A stretch of DNA of 64,000 nucleotides from an uncultured Pelagibacteraceae bacterium (GTDB taxonomy: Bacteria > Pseudomonadota > Alphaproteobacteria > Pelagibacterales > Pelagibacteraceae): the NCBI GenBank assembly GCA_902627565.1, contig CACOJM010000003.1, positions 29,944 to 93,943 of the forward strand, written 5' to 3'. The notes below the pieces were generated by a model, which saw only the letters and a list, made by a program, of their open reading frames with translations, had not been told where the DNA came from and made no database searches. The position numbers and the translations under genes are program-made. Shown in pieces: positions 44,234 through 54,422 of the stretch (within the stretch, counting starts at the first letter, position 1; each line of letters begins with the position of its first letter).

Positions 44234-45448
44234 GTGAGTAAAATTAACGTTAAAAACCCTGTTGTAGAGTTAGATGGTGATGAAATGACCAGAATAATCT
44301 GGGAATTCATTAAAAATAAATTAATTCTTCCATATCTTGATTTAAAGATTGAATACTACGATCTTGGAATGAAGAATAGAGATGATACTGATGACCAAAT
44401 AACTATCGACTCTGCAAATGCAATAAAAAAAATTGGAGTTGGAATTAAGTGTGCAACAATCACTCCAGATGAGGCTCGCGTAGAAGAATTCAAACTCAAA
44501 AAAATGTGGAGATCGCCAAATGGAACAATAAGAAATATTATTGGTGGCACAGTTTTTAGAGAGCCAATAATTTGTTCAAATATTCCAAAGCTAGTTCCTT
44601 CATGGTCAGATCCAGTTGTAATAGGAAGACATGCATTTGGTGATCAATATAGGGCTACAGATTTTAAAGTGCCTGGTAAAGGAAAAATGGAAATTAAATG
44701 GACTTCTGAAGATGGTCAAAAAGAAATAAAACATGAAGTTTTTAATTTTACAGGACCCGGTGTAGCTCTCTCTATGTATAATCTAGATAAATCAATAGAG
44801 GATTTTGCAAGATCATGTTTTAGTTATGGTTTAATTAAAAAATGGCCTGTTTATTTATCTACAAAAAATACAATTTTAAAAAAATATGACGGTAGATTTA
44901 AAGATATTTTTCAAGAAGTTTTTGACAAAGAATTTAAAAAAAAATTTGAGGATAACAATATTATTTATGAACATAGATTAATTGATGATATGGTTGCCTG
45001 TGCTATGAAATGGAGTGGAAAATATATCTGGGCTTGTAAAAATTATGATGGGGATGTTCAATCAGACACGATGGCTCAAGGTTATGGATCTCTAGGATTA
45101 ATGACTAGTACATTGCTTACTCCTGATGGAAAAATAATGGAGGCTGAAGCAGCGCATGGAACAGTTACTCGACACTTTAGAATGCATCAGCAAGGAAAGG
45201 AGACTTCAACTAATCCTATAGCTTCCATATTTGCTTGGACAAGAGGCTTAGCACATAGGGGAAAATTAGATAACAATAATGATTTAATTAAATTTTCTAA
45301 TAAGATTGAGGAAGTTTGTATTGAATGTGTTGAAAGTGGTGCTATGACAAAAGACCTAGCAATATTAACTGGACCATCTAGTAGATATTTGACTACTAAT
45401 CAATTTTTAGATGAAATTGATGGTAGATTAAAAAAGAAACTAAATTAA
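44234..45448 (+). CDS. icd: Isocitrate dehydrogenase (NADP)
   Basis: This 404-residue enzyme oxidises isocitrate to 2-oxoglutarate in the TCA cycle, forming NADPH. It is of the eukaryote-like homodimeric type: [18 protein letters not shown] at the start, [23 protein letters not shown] near residue 95, and [26 protein letters not shown] near 250. The start codon is GTG at 44234. It converges on alaS with a 9-base overlap. In SAR11, which has a full TCA cycle with a glyoxylate shunt, this is a main NADPH source. Confidence 0.95.
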   Translation: MSKINVKNPVVELDGDEMTRIIWEFIKNKLILPYLDLKIEYYDLGMKNRDDTDDQITIDSANAIKKIGVGIKCATITPDEARVEEFKLKKMWRSPNGTIRNIIGGTVFREPIICSNIPKLVPSWSDPVVIGRHAFGDQYRATDFKVPGKGKMEIKWTSEDGQKEIKHEVFNFTGPGVALSMYNLDKSIEDFARSCFSYGLIKKWPVYLSTKNTILKKYDGRFKDIFQEVFDKEFKKKFEDNNIIYEHRLIDDMVACAMKWSGKYIWACKNYDGDVQSDTMAQGYGSLGLMTSTLLTPDGKIMEAEAAHGTVTRHFRMHQQGKETSTNPIASIFAWTRGLAHRGKLDNNNDLIKFSNKIEEVCIECVESGAMTKDLAILTGPSSRYLTTNQFLDEIDGRLKKKLN

Positions 45449-48106
45449 AGACTTAATTTTTTCAAAAGCTTCATCAATTTTATTCTTGTCTTGTCCGCCT
45501 GCTTGGGCAAAATCTTTTCTACCACCACCACCTTTTCCACCAATAATTTTTGAACCCAATTTAGCAAATTTAACGGCATCGTATTTATCAATTAATTTAT
45601 CAGTGACACCAACACCCAAACCAACTTTATCTTCGCTACTCGCAAAAACAATCACTATTCCATCACCTAATTCTTTTTTTCCACTATCAACTAATTTTCT
45701 TAAATCTTTAGGAGGTAAATCTCGCACTTTTTGAAATCTAACTTTTATATTATTAATTTTTTGATCGTTGATTATATTTTTTGTTTTATCTTGAAGAACT
45801 GTACTGACATTTAATTGTTCAAGTTGTTTTGAGAGATTTTTGATAATTTCTTTTAAATCTTTATTATCAACTTTAGGTTTACCTCCAAGTTTTATGATTT
45901 GTGATGATAACTCTTTTATAGTCTCCTCATCTTTTTGTGTTGATAAAGTCGACAACTTCTCTTTATTCTTTATAAAATCTTCAAGCTGTTCGTCTCTAAG
46001 AGCTTCAACTCTTCTTACTCCTGCAGCAATAGATGACTGGCTTACTGTTTTAAATTTTCCAATATCTCCAGTATTTTTTACATGAGTTCCTCCACACAAT
46101 TCTGTTGAGAAATACGCACCTTTTTCCTTGCCCATAGACACAACACGAACTTCTTCTCCATATTTTTCTCCAAAGAAAGCAAGCGCACCTTTTTCAATAG
46201 CTGCTTTTGGTGTCATAATTCTTGTTGTTACCTCAGAATTATTTGAAACATACTCATTCACTAATTTGTCAATATTTTCTAACTCTTCATCAGTAATTGG
46301 TTTCATATGACTGAAATCAAACCTTAACCTATCTGGAGCAACTAATGATCCTTTTTGCATAACATGTTTACCTAAAGTTCTTCTCAAAGACTCATGAAGT
46401 AAGTGAGTAGCAGAATGGTAAGCTTTTAAATTATTTCTTCTCTCAACATCTATTTTCATCTCTACCACGTCAGTGATTTTAATTTCACCACTCTCTAGTG
46501 ATCCATAGTGAACAAATAAATCCCCAAGTTTTTTTTGTGTATCTTCAACTTTAAAAACAGAATTTCCAGATACTATTGTACCTTTATCTCCAAGTTGACC
46601 TCCTGATTCTCCATAAAATGGGGTTTGATTTGTAATTATCATTCCCTCTTCGCCACTAGATAAAGATTTTGTCTCTTGGTTATTTTTTATAAGATTTAAT
46701 ATAACACCTTCAGACTGATTAGACTCGTAACCTAAAAATTCTGTAGGACCAGTTTTGTCTTTAATTGAGAACCAAATTGCTTCTTCTGAACTGTCTCCAG
46801 AACCTTTCCAATTCTTTTTTGCCAGTTCTTTACTTTTTTTCATCAATTCATCAAAATTCTTATGATCAACTTTTAGTGATTTATTTTTTAAAATATCTTC
46901 TGTGAGATCTAATGGAAAACCGTAGGTGTCATATAATTTGAATGCTACTTCACCTGGTAAAATTTTATCAATTTTTGAAATTTCATCATTTAAAATTTTA
47001 ATACCTCTATCAAGTAAAACTAAAAATTTTTCCTCTTCCATCCTTAAGGTTTCTGTAATAAGAGATTGAGACCTCTCAAGCTCTGGGTAGTTTCCTGACA
47101 TTTCTTTTTTTAATGTATCAAAAATTTTATAAAAAATTGGTTCCTTAGATCCTAACAAATGAGAATGTCTCATTCCCCTTCGCATAATTCTTCTTAGAAC
47201 ATATCCCCGACCTTCATTTGATGGCAAAACACCTTCGGCCAAAAGAAATGAGCTTGCTCTTAAATGGTCGGCAATAACTCTAAAACTCGATATATTTTTA
47301 TTTTCTTGTTTAACTTTAGTTACTTCAGATATTGAGCTAATTAGTTTTTTAAAATGATCGGTTTGATAATTATCGTGAGTGCCCTGTAATAGAGCTGCAA
47401 TTCTCTCTAGTCCCATTCCTGTGTCAACAGATGGTTTTGGTAAATCTATTCTTTTATCCTTTGAAACTTGCTCATACTGCATGAAGACCAAGTTCCAAAT
47501 TTCAATAAAACGATCTCCATCCTGATCTTTGGTTCCTGGTAAACCACCTTTTAAATGATCACCATGATCATAAAATATTTCTGAGCAAGGACCACACGGA
47601 CCCGTTTCTCCCATTGACCAGAAATTATCTGATGTTGCAATTCTAATTATTCGATCATCGCTAAAACCTGCTATTTTCTTCCAGAAGTTAAAAGCCTCAT
47701 CATCTTCATGAAAAACTGTTACATAAAGCCTATTTTTGTCTAAACCAAAATCTTTAGTGATTAAATTCCATGCGAGTTCAATCCCTCTTTCTTTGAAATA
47801 ATCTCCAAAAGAAAAGTTTCCCAACATTTCAAAGAAAGTGTGGTGCCTTGGAGTATAACCAACATTCTCTAAATCATTATGTTTACCACCTGCTCTGACA
47901 CATTTTTGTGAGGTAGTAGCCCTTTGATAATCTCTTTTTTCTAAACCAGTAAATACATTCTTAAACTGAACCATTCCTGAATTAGCAAACATCAAGGTTG
48001 GATCGTTATTTGGGACTAAATTGCTAGATTCAACAATTTTATGATCATTTTTCTCGAAGTATTTAAGAAACGTACTTCTTATTTCATTTAATGATTTGTC
48101 CGCCAT
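45440..48106 (-). CDS. alaS: Alanyl-tRNA synthetase
   Basis: AlaS charges tRNA-Ala and clears misacylated serine or glycine. The 888-residue protein has the class II catalytic core ([35 protein letters not shown]), the editing domain zinc ligands in [17 protein letters not shown] and [15 protein letters not shown], and the C-terminal domain ending in [17 protein letters not shown]. All modules are full length. It has its own start 100 bases from recA and overlaps icd at its 3' end. Confidence 0.97.
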   Translation of the reverse strand: MADKSLNEIRSTFLKYFEKNDHKIVESSNLVPNNDPTLMFANSGMVQFKNVFTGLEKRDYQRATTSQKCVRAGGKHNDLENVGYTPRHHTFFEMLGNFSFGDYFKERGIELAWNLITKDFGLDKNRLYVTVFHEDDEAFNFWKKIAGFSDDRIIRIATSDNFWSMGETGPCGPCSEIFYDHGDHLKGGLPGTKDQDGDRFIEIWNLVFMQYEQVSKDKRIDLPKPSVDTGMGLERIAALLQGTHDNYQTDHFKKLISSISEVTKVKQENKNISSFRVIADHLRASSFLLAEGVLPSNEGRGYVLRRIMRRGMRHSHLLGSKEPIFYKIFDTLKKEMSGNYPELERSQSLITETLRMEEEKFLVLLDRGIKILNDEISKIDKILPGEVAFKLYDTYGFPLDLTEDILKNKSLKVDHKNFDELMKKSKELAKKNWKGSGDSSEEAIWFSIKDKTGPTEFLGYESNQSEGVILNLIKNNQETKSLSSGEEGMIITNQTPFYGESGGQLGDKGTIVSGNSVFKVEDTQKKLGDLFVHYGSLESGEIKITDVVEMKIDVERRNNLKAYHSATHLLHESLRRTLGKHVMQKGSLVAPDRLRFDFSHMKPITDEELENIDKLVNEYVSNNSEVTTRIMTPKAAIEKGALAFFGEKYGEEVRVVSMGKEKGAYFSTELCGGTHVKNTGDIGKFKTVSQSSIAAGVRRVEALRDEQLEDFIKNKEKLSTLSTQKDEETIKELSSQIIKLGGKPKVDNKDLKEIIKNLSKQLEQLNVSTVLQDKTKNIINDQKINNIKVRFQKVRDLPPKDLRKLVDSGKKELGDGIVIVFASSEDKVGLGVGVTDKLIDKYDAVKFAKLGSKIIGGKGGGGRKDFAQAGGQDKNKIDEAFEKIKSLI

Positions 48107-48156
48107 ATTTTTAAAATACAGCTTTTTTGTTCTATGTCTAGATAACGATAAGGGGG

Positions 48157-48181
48157 AAAGGCGCTTAAAATAAGCGCCTTT
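48157..48181 (-). terminator. Hairpin after recA
   Basis: AAAGGCGCTTA (48157-48167) and TAAGCGCCTTT (48171-48181) form an 11-pair stem with a 3-base loop. On the minus strand it lies 26 bases after the recA stop and before alaS. The stem is GC-rich for this genome but is followed by only three T and then a C-run, so termination may be partial or Rho-aided. Confidence 0.65.
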
Positions 48182-48206
48182 GATAATTTAAAGATGACCT
48201 TTAATT

Positions 48207-49355
48207 TTAGTTCTTTTTAGCTGGAGCAGCTTCTTTGCTAGCTTCTTCTTTTTCAGCTACTTTCTTCTCTTTTTCAATCTTTTCAGGGCTAAGTGGGTTT
48301 CCCTCAATCTTTTTTGAAATCACTCCAGCTTTTTCCCTAATTGCCATTTCAATCTCTGCAGCAACTTGAGGGTTTTGAGCTAAATAGACTTTAGCATTTT
48401 CTCTGCCTTGACCTATTTTTTCACCCTTATATGCATACCATGCTCCTGATTTTTCAATAATGTCAGCTTTAGCACCTAGGTCTACTAATTCACCCATTTT
48501 GCTAATTCCTTTTCCATACATTAAGTCAAACTCAACAACTTTAAATGGTGGCGCAACTTTATTTTTAACTACTTTAACTCTTGTAGAATTACCAATAATT
48601 TCATCTTTATCTTTGATGGCACCAATTCTTCTAATATCCATTCTCACAGATGAATAAAATTTAAGTGCATTTCCACCCGATGTTGTTTCAGGACTTCCAA
48701 ACATAACTCCAATTTTCATTCTAATTTGGTTAATGAAAATCATCATTGTGTTTGTGTTTGAAATTGAACCAGTTAATTTTCTTAAAGCCTGACTCATTAA
48801 TCTTGATTGAAGACCGACATGATGATCTCCCATCTCACCTTCAATTTCAGCTTTTGGAGTTAAAGCTGCAACAGAATCAATTACGATAACTGAAATAGAG
48901 CCTGATTTTACTAATGTATCTGCTATTTCTAAAGCTTGTTCACCCGCATCTGGTTGTGAGATTAAAAGCTCTTCAGTGTTTACACCTAATTTTTTTGCAT
49001 AAACAGGATCTAAAGCATGTTCCGCATCAACAAACGCACAAATTCCACCGGCCTTTTGGGCTTCGGCAACAACTTGTAATGCTAATGTTGTTTTACCAGA
49101 AGACTCTGGTCCATAAACTTCAATAATTCTCCCTTTTGGAAGACCACCTATTCCTAAAGCTAAATCTAAACTCAAAGATCCTGTAGATATCGACTCGATA
49201 TCCATAGCCCTTTTTTCACCTAGCTTCATAACTGAACCTTTTCCAAAATTGTCAGTTATCTGGCTAATTGCAGCTTCTAATGCTTTATTTTTTTCTTTGC
49301 TTTCCAAATCTTGATCTTTAGTAGATTTAACTACTTTTAGGTTATTTTTACTCAT
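48207..49355 (-). CDS. recA: Recombinase RecA
   Basis: RecA drives homologous recombination and activates SOS self-cleavage of LexA and UmuD. The 382-residue protein has the Walker A motif GPESSGKT (82-89), the [14 protein letters not shown]alker B strand, loop L1 with [19 protein letters not shown] and loop L2 with [16 protein letters not shown]. An N-terminal lysine-rich extension and an Ala/Lys/Glu-rich tail (about 30 residues) flank the core. A sequence like an alphaproteobacterial SOS box lies upstream at 49406-49420. Confidence 0.97.
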   Translation of the reverse strand: MSKNNLKVVKSTKDQDLESKEKNKALEAAISQITDNFGKGSVMKLGEKRAMDIESISTGSLSLDLALGIGGLPKGRIIEVYGPESSGKTTLALQVVAEAQKAGGICAFVDAEHALDPVYAKKLGVNTEELLISQPDAGEQALEIADTLVKSGSISVIVIDSVAALTPKAEIEGEMGDHHVGLQSRLMSQALRKLTGSISNTNTMMIFINQIRMKIGVMFGSPETTSGGNALKFYSSVRMDIRRIGAIKDKDEIIGNSTRVKVVKNKVAPPFKVVEFDLMYGKGISKMGELVDLGAKADIIEKSGAWYAYKGEKIGQGRENAKVYLAQNPQVAAEIEMAIREKAGVISKKIEGNPLSPEKIEKEKKVAEKEEASKEAAPAKKN

Positions 49356-49405
49356 TTTTTACCTCTTTTTTTTAATATTTTTGTCATTCGAATCATAAAA
49401 TAAAT

Positions 49406-49420
49406 GTACACATTTTGTTC
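49406..49420. promoter_or_regulatory. Candidate SOS (LexA-like) box upstream of recA
   Basis: GTACACATTTTGTTC is GTAC-N7-GTTC, one mismatch from the alphaproteobacterial LexA direct repeat GTTC-N7-GTTC. It lies 51 bases before the recA start, in the right place for an operator. The spacer ACATTTT is close to that of the umuD upstream element (ACGTTTT at 52673-52679). Confidence 0.5.
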
Positions 49421-49462
49421 TCATTAGCAAGATCTATTTATTTTAAGCTAAAAATCCAATTT

Positions 49463-50761
49463 TTATCGCAATTTTAGATAATCGCTATTTAGTAAACCTA
49501 TTGATTTCAGCAAATTAAACTGTGAAAGAATATAATTTCTCTCAGAATCAGCCAATGAAATTTGAGCATTTAACAAAAGAGAATTTGATTGGATAACTTC
49601 TAATGTTGTCCTTCCAGAGGAGCCGCTATTATACTCGGCGGTGATTCCTTCATTTGCAATTTCTGCTGCTCTTACTTGTAACTGTACAGAATTCAGTAAG
49701 CTTTTATTTGACTGATAATTGGACCATGCACTTGCTACGTTTGTTTGATTTTGTTTAATTTCACTATCTAAAGTTAATCTTGATTGATTTTCAATATTTT
49801 TATTCTTATTTAATGATGCAATATTCTTTCCTCCTGAAAAAAACGGCCAAGTCACTGTAGCTTTTAATGTTTCTTTTTCCTTTTCGTCATAAGTAGAATT
49901 TAAGTCCTCCGAATAAGATTTTTCTAAAGATAATTTTGCAGTTGGTGCTAATTCTGACCTTGCAATTGAAGTATCTTTTTTAGACTGCTCATACTCCATC
50001 TCAGCAATAATTAAATCGGGATTATTTTTTTTTGACAATTCAATAGCTGTTTTTAAACTTCCAGGTATTTGATAATTTATTATCGAATTTTTATCTAATG
50101 ATTGAGCATTACTAATTGGTCCAATAATATTTTCATAATTTAATTTACTAGTTAAAAGATCATTTTGGGCTTGAATCAAACTTGCTTCAGCACCTGCCAA
50201 AGAAGACTCGGATTGAGATACATCTGATAAAGTAACTTGGCCTCTTTCAAGTCTGATTCTATCTGTTTCAACTTGTCTATTCAAAAGTTCAAAGTTAGCT
50301 TTATTAATTTCTAATTTTTCATTAGCTGAAATTAAACCAGTGTAAGCAGCAACTGTTTTATACAAAATATCTTGTTCTTTCTTTAAAAGTTTAGCTTTAG
50401 CTAAATTAATACCAATTTTACTTTTTGAATAATCTGCACCCCTACCAAAATCGAATATTGTTTGAGTAATTGAGATAGATTTTGTCTCAGGATCAGTATC
50501 AGTAATTGTTGCATTTGTGCCATCTCTATTGGTTAGCTTCGTTGTATCTTCCTCACTTTTTGTTCCCTCTAAAGTAATAGTGGGAAAATAAGAGCTCATT
50601 GAAATTTTAAGTTCTTGTTCTGAAATATTTATATTTTCTCTCTCTGCATTTAATTCTGAATTATTATTATATGCTTTTTTAAGTGCGTCGTTAAAAACTT
50701 CAGCATAAGCATTATTAAGCAAAAAAATAAAACTCGTAATTATAAATAAATTTCTAATCAT
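49463..50761 (-). CDS. TolC family outer-membrane channel protein
   Basis: This 432-residue protein has a signal peptide (residues 1-20, ending AYA) and the duplicated helical pattern of TolC: EVFNDALKKAYNNNSELNAERENINISEQELK early, YFPTITLEG, a Q-T-I-F-D-F-G motif (SITQTIFDFGRG), and in the second half SELAPTAKLSLEKSY and ATVTWPFFSGGKN. TolC forms the outer-membrane exit of type I secretion systems and multidrug pumps. No inner-membrane pump or adaptor lies beside it; it overlaps the kinase-like gene by 4 bases. Confidence 0.88.
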   Translation of the reverse strand: MIRNLFIITSFIFLLNNAYAEVFNDALKKAYNNNSELNAERENINISEQELKISMSSYFPTITLEGTKSEEDTTKLTNRDGTNATITDTDPETKSISITQTIFDFGRGADYSKSKIGINLAKAKLLKKEQDILYKTVAAYTGLISANEKLEINKANFELLNRQVETDRIRLERGQVTLSDVSQSESSLAGAEASLIQAQNDLLTSKLNYENIIGPISNAQSLDKNSIINYQIPGSLKTAIELSKKNNPDLIIAEMEYEQSKKDTSIARSELAPTAKLSLEKSYSEDLNSTYDEKEKETLKATVTWPFFSGGKNIASLNKNKNIENQSRLTLDSEIKQNQTNVASAWSNYQSNKSLLNSVQLQVRAAEIANEGITAEYNSGSSGRTTLEVIQSNSLLLNAQISLADSERNYILSQFNLLKSIGLLNSDYLKLR

Positions 50762-51687
50762 TTCTTTTTATATACTGCAGATTTAATTTGATGGTTACTA
50801 TTTAAATTAAATATTATCGATGCATATTTAGGCATGTTTTTAAACATATTTTGAGTTATTCGTTGATAAGTTTGCATAAAATTTATCACATCTTTTCTAC
50901 TCATTATTTTTGAATTTGATTTTATATTGCTTTTTACCCAGAGTTTTCTCTCTTGTTTTAATCTCCATTTTTGTAACAAACTAAAATTTTTTGCTTTTAA
51001 ATAAATTAAACAATTAAGTTGAGTATATAAGTTTTTATATTTTAGTTTCAATTGTTGATTAACATATTTTCTCCAAATTTGTTTTTGATCTTTGGTTTTT
51101 TCAAGGGAGTTAATATTTTTTTTTAAAGTACTATTTTGTTCTGATTTTGCACCTACGCACCATCCTTCAAAAATAATTACATCAGGTCTTTTATTTATAA
51201 TATACCATTTCTTTTTTTTAGACCTATCGTCTATTGCCTTGTTAAATGTCGGTAATCTTAACCTTTTAAATTTTCTGCTTTTTGCCTTTCTAAAGAAGCT
51301 TAAAATCATGTTAATGTCATGCGTTCCAGGTACTCCTCTTGTTAAAAGCATAGGATGTACTTTTTTGGATAAGTTTATTCTCTCTTTTCTTGTTTTATAA
51401 AAATCATCAATAGAAATTCTAAAAACATTAAGTTTAAAATATTTAATTAAGATGATTTTAATTAAGGAACTTATTGTTGTTTTGCCAGTACCCTGGCCTC
51501 CAGCTAAGCCTACAAAATAAGGTTTTTTCTTTTCAGCCTTTTTACTGATCCAGAAACATAGTGGAATTAAGAAAGATTTAATCATTTTATCCTTATTTTT
51601 AAATTTATCAGCTTTTGTTTCTTGAGATTTAATAAACTTTAAACAATCTTTTTTTACCTTACCAAAACATAAGCTGAATTGTTGCAT
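50758..51687 (-). CDS. P-loop kinase of the D-glycerate 3-kinase family
   Basis: This 309-residue protein has Walker A GGQGTGKT (63-70), then ISIDDFYKTRKERINLSKKVHPMLLTRGVPGTHD, a LPTFNKAIDDRSKKKKW segment and DVIIFEGWCVG, the order seen in plant and cyanobacterial D-glycerate 3-kinase. That enzyme makes 3-phosphoglycerate in photorespiration-like salvage. SAR11 can use glycolate and glyoxylate, so the role would fit. It overlaps tolC-like by 4 bases. Family is clear; substrate is inferred. Confidence 0.75.
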   Translation of the reverse strand: MQQFSLCFGKVKKDCLKFIKSQETKADKFKNKDKMIKSFLIPLCFWISKKAEKKKPYFVGLAGGQGTGKTTISSLIKIILIKYFKLNVFRISIDDFYKTRKERINLSKKVHPMLLTRGVPGTHDINMILSFFRKAKSRKFKRLRLPTFNKAIDDRSKKKKWYIINKRPDVIIFEGWCVGAKSEQNSTLKKNINSLEKTKDQKQIWRKYVNQQLKLKYKNLYTQLNCLIYLKAKNFSLLQKWRLKQERKLWVKSNIKSNSKIMSRKDVINFMQTYQRITQNMFKNMPKYASIIFNLNSNHQIKSAVYKKK

Positions 51688-51692
51688 GGAAA

Positions 51693-52055
51693 TTATTTTT
51701 TATCTAATGGATGATTTTGTCCATCATTTACTGGAACCTCTTTCATGTCGAAAGTATCTATTTCGTCAATACATCCAACATTAAATCCTGTCATTGCAGG
51801 ATTGATCCTTGGATTATGGTGAGTATAAATTCCGCAATCAGAACAAAAGTAATGTTTAGCAACTTTTGAATGAAACTGATAAAGTTTTAATTTATCTTTA
51901 CCTTTAATAATTTTAAAATCATCATTTTTAACCATAGACATAATCGCTCCTTTTCTTTTACAGATAGAACAATTACATTTTATTACTTTAGCCAAATCTC
52001 CATCTAAATTAATTTCTGCCTCTACAGCTCCACAATGACATATAAGTTTTTTCAT
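51693..52055 (-). CDS. GFA/CENP-V domain protein
   Basis: This 120-residue protein has the zinc-binding Cys set of the glutathione-dependent formaldehyde-activating (Gfa) family: Cys6 and Cys8 (CHCGAVEAEI), Cys27, Cys29 and Cys32 (CNCSICKRKG) and Cys71 and Cys74 (FCSDCGIYTHH). Family members may help glutathione react with formaldehyde, but most are uncharacterised. With gshA, gshB and formate dehydrogenase in the window, a formaldehyde-handling role is possible by inference. It lies one base from the SOUL gene. Confidence 0.82.
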   Translation of the reverse strand: MKKLICHCGAVEAEINLDGDLAKVIKCNCSICKRKGAIMSMVKNDDFKIIKGKDKLKLYQFHSKVAKHYFCSDCGIYTHHNPRINPAMTGFNVGCIDEIDTFDMKEVPVNDGQNHPLDKK

Positions 52056-52056
52056 T

Positions 52057-52605
52057 TTATAAATCTATCCTATACATTACTTCATTTCTTTTTAACATCG
52101 GTAAAGTAAATGGTGAATTATAAGATGCCCTTATAGGGGGGCTTAAAATTTCAATATTATCTTTTTTCAGCTGTTTTTCTAATATGTCTTTATTTTTTAA
52201 AAAATTTTTATCTGAAGATCTGCCTGAATATTCAATTACAGCATAATATCCACCTTCAATAGTTAAAATTTTTATATCTGAATTTGAAGGTTTTGGTGCG
52301 TTATCTTTATTAAATTTTGATGGCAAATAAAATTGCATCGTCATATTTCCATTTTTAATTTCTTGAGTTACTGGAACTGTCATTTTTATTTCCTCTTTTT
52401 GTTCATTATTTCCTGAAATATAATTGAATAATTTCCTGAAACCATTGCCTTGCATAGAAATCGTTTCAATAACTAGGCGATCAGAATATTTTCTAATTTC
52501 ATAATTTTTGTTTTCTTTTACCACCTCATAATTTGCTTCTTCATACGCCATACTTTGAGAGTTTAATGCTATTACTGAGATTAAAATTAATAAAATTTTT
52601 TTCAT
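52057..52605 (-). CDS. SOUL family heme-binding-like protein
   Basis: This 182-residue protein has a signal peptide (ending near SMA, residue 19), then YEVVKENKNYEIRKYSDRLVIET and MTVPVTQEIKNGNMTMQFYLPSKF, the SOUL signature. Some SOUL proteins bind heme or porphyrins; the bacterial members are mostly uncharacterised. It is secreted to the periplasm or outer face. It is the first gene of a SOUL-GFA-kinase-TolC run and is divergent from umuD, with 132-162 bases between them. Confidence 0.82.
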   Translation of the reverse strand: MKKILLILISVIALNSQSMAYEEANYEVVKENKNYEIRKYSDRLVIETISMQGNGFRKLFNYISGNNEQKEEIKMTVPVTQEIKNGNMTMQFYLPSKFNKDNAPKPSNSDIKILTIEGGYYAVIEYSGRSSDKNFLKNKDILEKQLKKDNIEILSPPIRASYNSPFTLPMLKRNEVMYRIDL

Positions 52606-52661
52606 TTCGAATTATTTAAACTATCTCTGGTTGAAGTTATCCACAAGCATACAAAATATAG

Positions 52662-52696
52662 TTTTGATGTTCACGTTTTGATTCACTTTTGATTCA
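52662..52696 (+). promoter_or_regulatory. Triple direct repeat / candidate SOS operator upstream of umuD
   Basis: Three head-to-tail copies occur: TTTTGATGTTCACG, TTTTGATTCAC and TTTTGATTCAA. The first junction contains GTTCACGTTTTGATT (52669-52683), which agrees at 11 of 15 positions with the recA upstream element GTACACATTTTGTTC. The repeats lie 40-110 bases before the umuD start, in the place of an operator. Binding by LexA is inferred. Confidence 0.45.
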
Positions 52697-52767
52697 ATTA
52701 CGGACTCAAAATACAACCTCTTGCGTGCATTGTATAAATGGGCTATAAATTAGAACAAAACAAGAAC

Positions 52768-53163
52768 ATGAAACTAACCGTCCCTTATTATCTACATAAA
52801 GCTGGTGCTGGTTTTCCCTCACCTGCTACTGATTATATCGAAGAAGACATCGATCTAAATATGCATTTAATTAGAAATGTTCCAGCAACTTTCATTATTA
52901 GAGTGCAAGGTAAATCCATGGTGGATGTTGGGATTAATGATGGAGATTTATTGGTTGTTGATAAAAGTTTAAAACCAAAAAACTTTTCAACAGTTATTGC
53001 AAATGTTCATGACGAACTTGTTGTTAAAACTTTAGTTCAAGAAAGAGAAAAAAAATTTTTAACATCTGGATCTAAGGATTTTTCTAATAGAATTTTAATT
53101 AATGAAGAAGAAGATGTTTTTATTTGGGGGGTTGTAACTTATGTCATCCATTCAACGTACTAA
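52768..53163 (+). CDS. umuD: UmuD-like S24 peptidase, error-prone polymerase subunit
   Basis: This 131-residue protein keeps the UmuD/LexA self-cleavage parts: cleavage site Ala14-Gly15 (KAGAGFPSP), catalytic Ser50 in GKSMVDVGINDGDLL and Lys87 in ELVVKTL, with the same 37-residue Ser-Lys spacing as E. coli UmuD. An upstream ATG at 52738 adds ten residues of no known role; the ATG at 52768 (MKLTVPYYLHKAG) is preferred because a possible -10, TATAAA at 52733-52738, overlaps the earlier ATG. It overlaps umuC by 23 bases. Cut UmuD joins UmuC to form translesion polymerase V. Confidence 0.88.
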   Translation: MKLTVPYYLHKAGAGFPSPATDYIEEDIDLNMHLIRNVPATFIIRVQGKSMVDVGINDGDLLVVDKSLKPKNFSTVIANVHDELVVKTLVQEREKKFLTSGSKDFSNRILINEEEDVFIWGVVTYVIHSTY

Positions 53164-54418
53164 AAAACTAGCTCTAGTTGATTGTAATTCTTTCTATGTT
53201 TCTTGTGAAAGATTATTTAATCCTAAAATAAGAAAAAAACCTGTTGTAGTTTTATCTAATAATGATGGCTGTATTATCTCTAGATCTAATGAAGCAAAGG
53301 CCCTAGGAATTAAAATGGGTGAACCTTATTTTAAAGCAAAAAATATTATTGTTAAAAATAAAGTTGAAGTTTTTTCATCAAATTACTCTTTATATGGAGA
53401 TTTATCTAGGAGAGTAATGAGAACACTTAAAAGATTTAATGAAGCAATAGAAGTTTATTCAATTGATGAGGCATTTATAGATTTATCTAATTTTCCAGAC
53501 TCAGAGGTTGAAAAAGTTGGAAGAGAAATTAGAGAAACAGTTCTACAGTGGACTGGCATCCCAACTAGTATTGGTATTGCCAAAACCAAAACATTGAGTA
53601 AAGTTGCAAATCATATTGCAAAGAAAAAACAATCAGGTGTTGTTAGTTTAATTGATATAGAAAACTTAGATCCAATTTTAGAAAAAGTCGAAATTAATGA
53701 TGTATGGGGTGTTGGTAGACAGCTTACAAAGTTTTATCAAAAAAATGGAATTTATAATGCAAAGCAGCTTAAGAATAAATCTAATACCTGGATTAAAAAA
53801 TGTTCTAATGTTTTAAGTTCAAGAACTGCTATGGAACTTAGAGGAATTCCTTGTATCAATCTAGAAACTACACAAACAAAAAGAAAAAGTTGTGTAGTTT
53901 CTAGATCGTTTGGAAAAAGAATTGAAAGTTTTCAAGAATTAAAAGAAGCAGTTGCAAACTATTGTTTGAATGCATCAGAAAAAATTAGATCAGAATCTTT
54001 AGTTGCAAAAGCAATTACTGTTTTTGTTAGAACCAGTCCTTTTCAAAGAGATTTTGGATATTATTCGAATGCAAAGACAGTTGATTTTCCCATTGCAACA
54101 AATAATAGTATTGAAACAGTTAAAACTGCAGTTTCAATACTTGAGAGCATATTCAAAAATGGTTACCGTTATCAAAAAGCAGGCGTAATGCTTACAGGAT
54201 TACGTAACGATGATGGTATAAAAAATCTATTCTCATCAGAAAAAGATGAAAAAATAAAAAGCTTAATGCAATCAATTGATAATACTAATTATAGATATGG
54301 AAGATCAACTTTAAGTCTTGCAAGCGCTGGGGTTCATAAAAAATGGAATATGCGAAGACAATACTCTTCTAAAATAGATACTGCTGACTTTTATTGTCTA
54401 CCAAAAATAAGAGTTTAA
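53141..54418 (+). CDS. umuC: UmuC, Y-family translesion DNA polymerase
   Basis: This 425-residue protein is the catalytic part of polymerase V. It has the Y-family motifs LALVDCNSFYVSCERLFNPKI (acidic Asp and steric gate region, from residue 11), SNNDGCIISRS, and VYSIDEAFIDLS with the Asp-Glu pair, then helix-hairpin-helix IGIAKTKTLSKVANHIAKK and VNDVWGVGRQLTKFYQ-like segments. The C-terminal DUF4113 part ends MRRQYSSKIDTADFYCLPKIRV-like, which is the UmuC tail. It is translationally coupled to umuD. Confidence 0.93.
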   Translation: MSSIQRTKKLALVDCNSFYVSCERLFNPKIRKKPVVVLSNNDGCIISRSNEAKALGIKMGEPYFKAKNIIVKNKVEVFSSNYSLYGDLSRRVMRTLKRFNEAIEVYSIDEAFIDLSNFPDSEVEKVGREIRETVLQWTGIPTSIGIAKTKTLSKVANHIAKKKQSGVVSLIDIENLDPILEKVEINDVWGVGRQLTKFYQKNGIYNAKQLKNKSNTWIKKCSNVLSSRTAMELRGIPCINLETTQTKRKSCVVSRSFGKRIESFQELKEAVANYCLNASEKIRSESLVAKAITVFVRTSPFQRDFGYYSNAKTVDFPIATNNSIETVKTAVSILESIFKNGYRYQKAGVMLTGLRNDDGIKNLFSSEKDEKIKSLMQSIDNTNYRYGRSTLSLASAGVHKKWNMRRQYSSKIDTADFYCLPKIRV

Positions 54419-54422
54419 ATAA

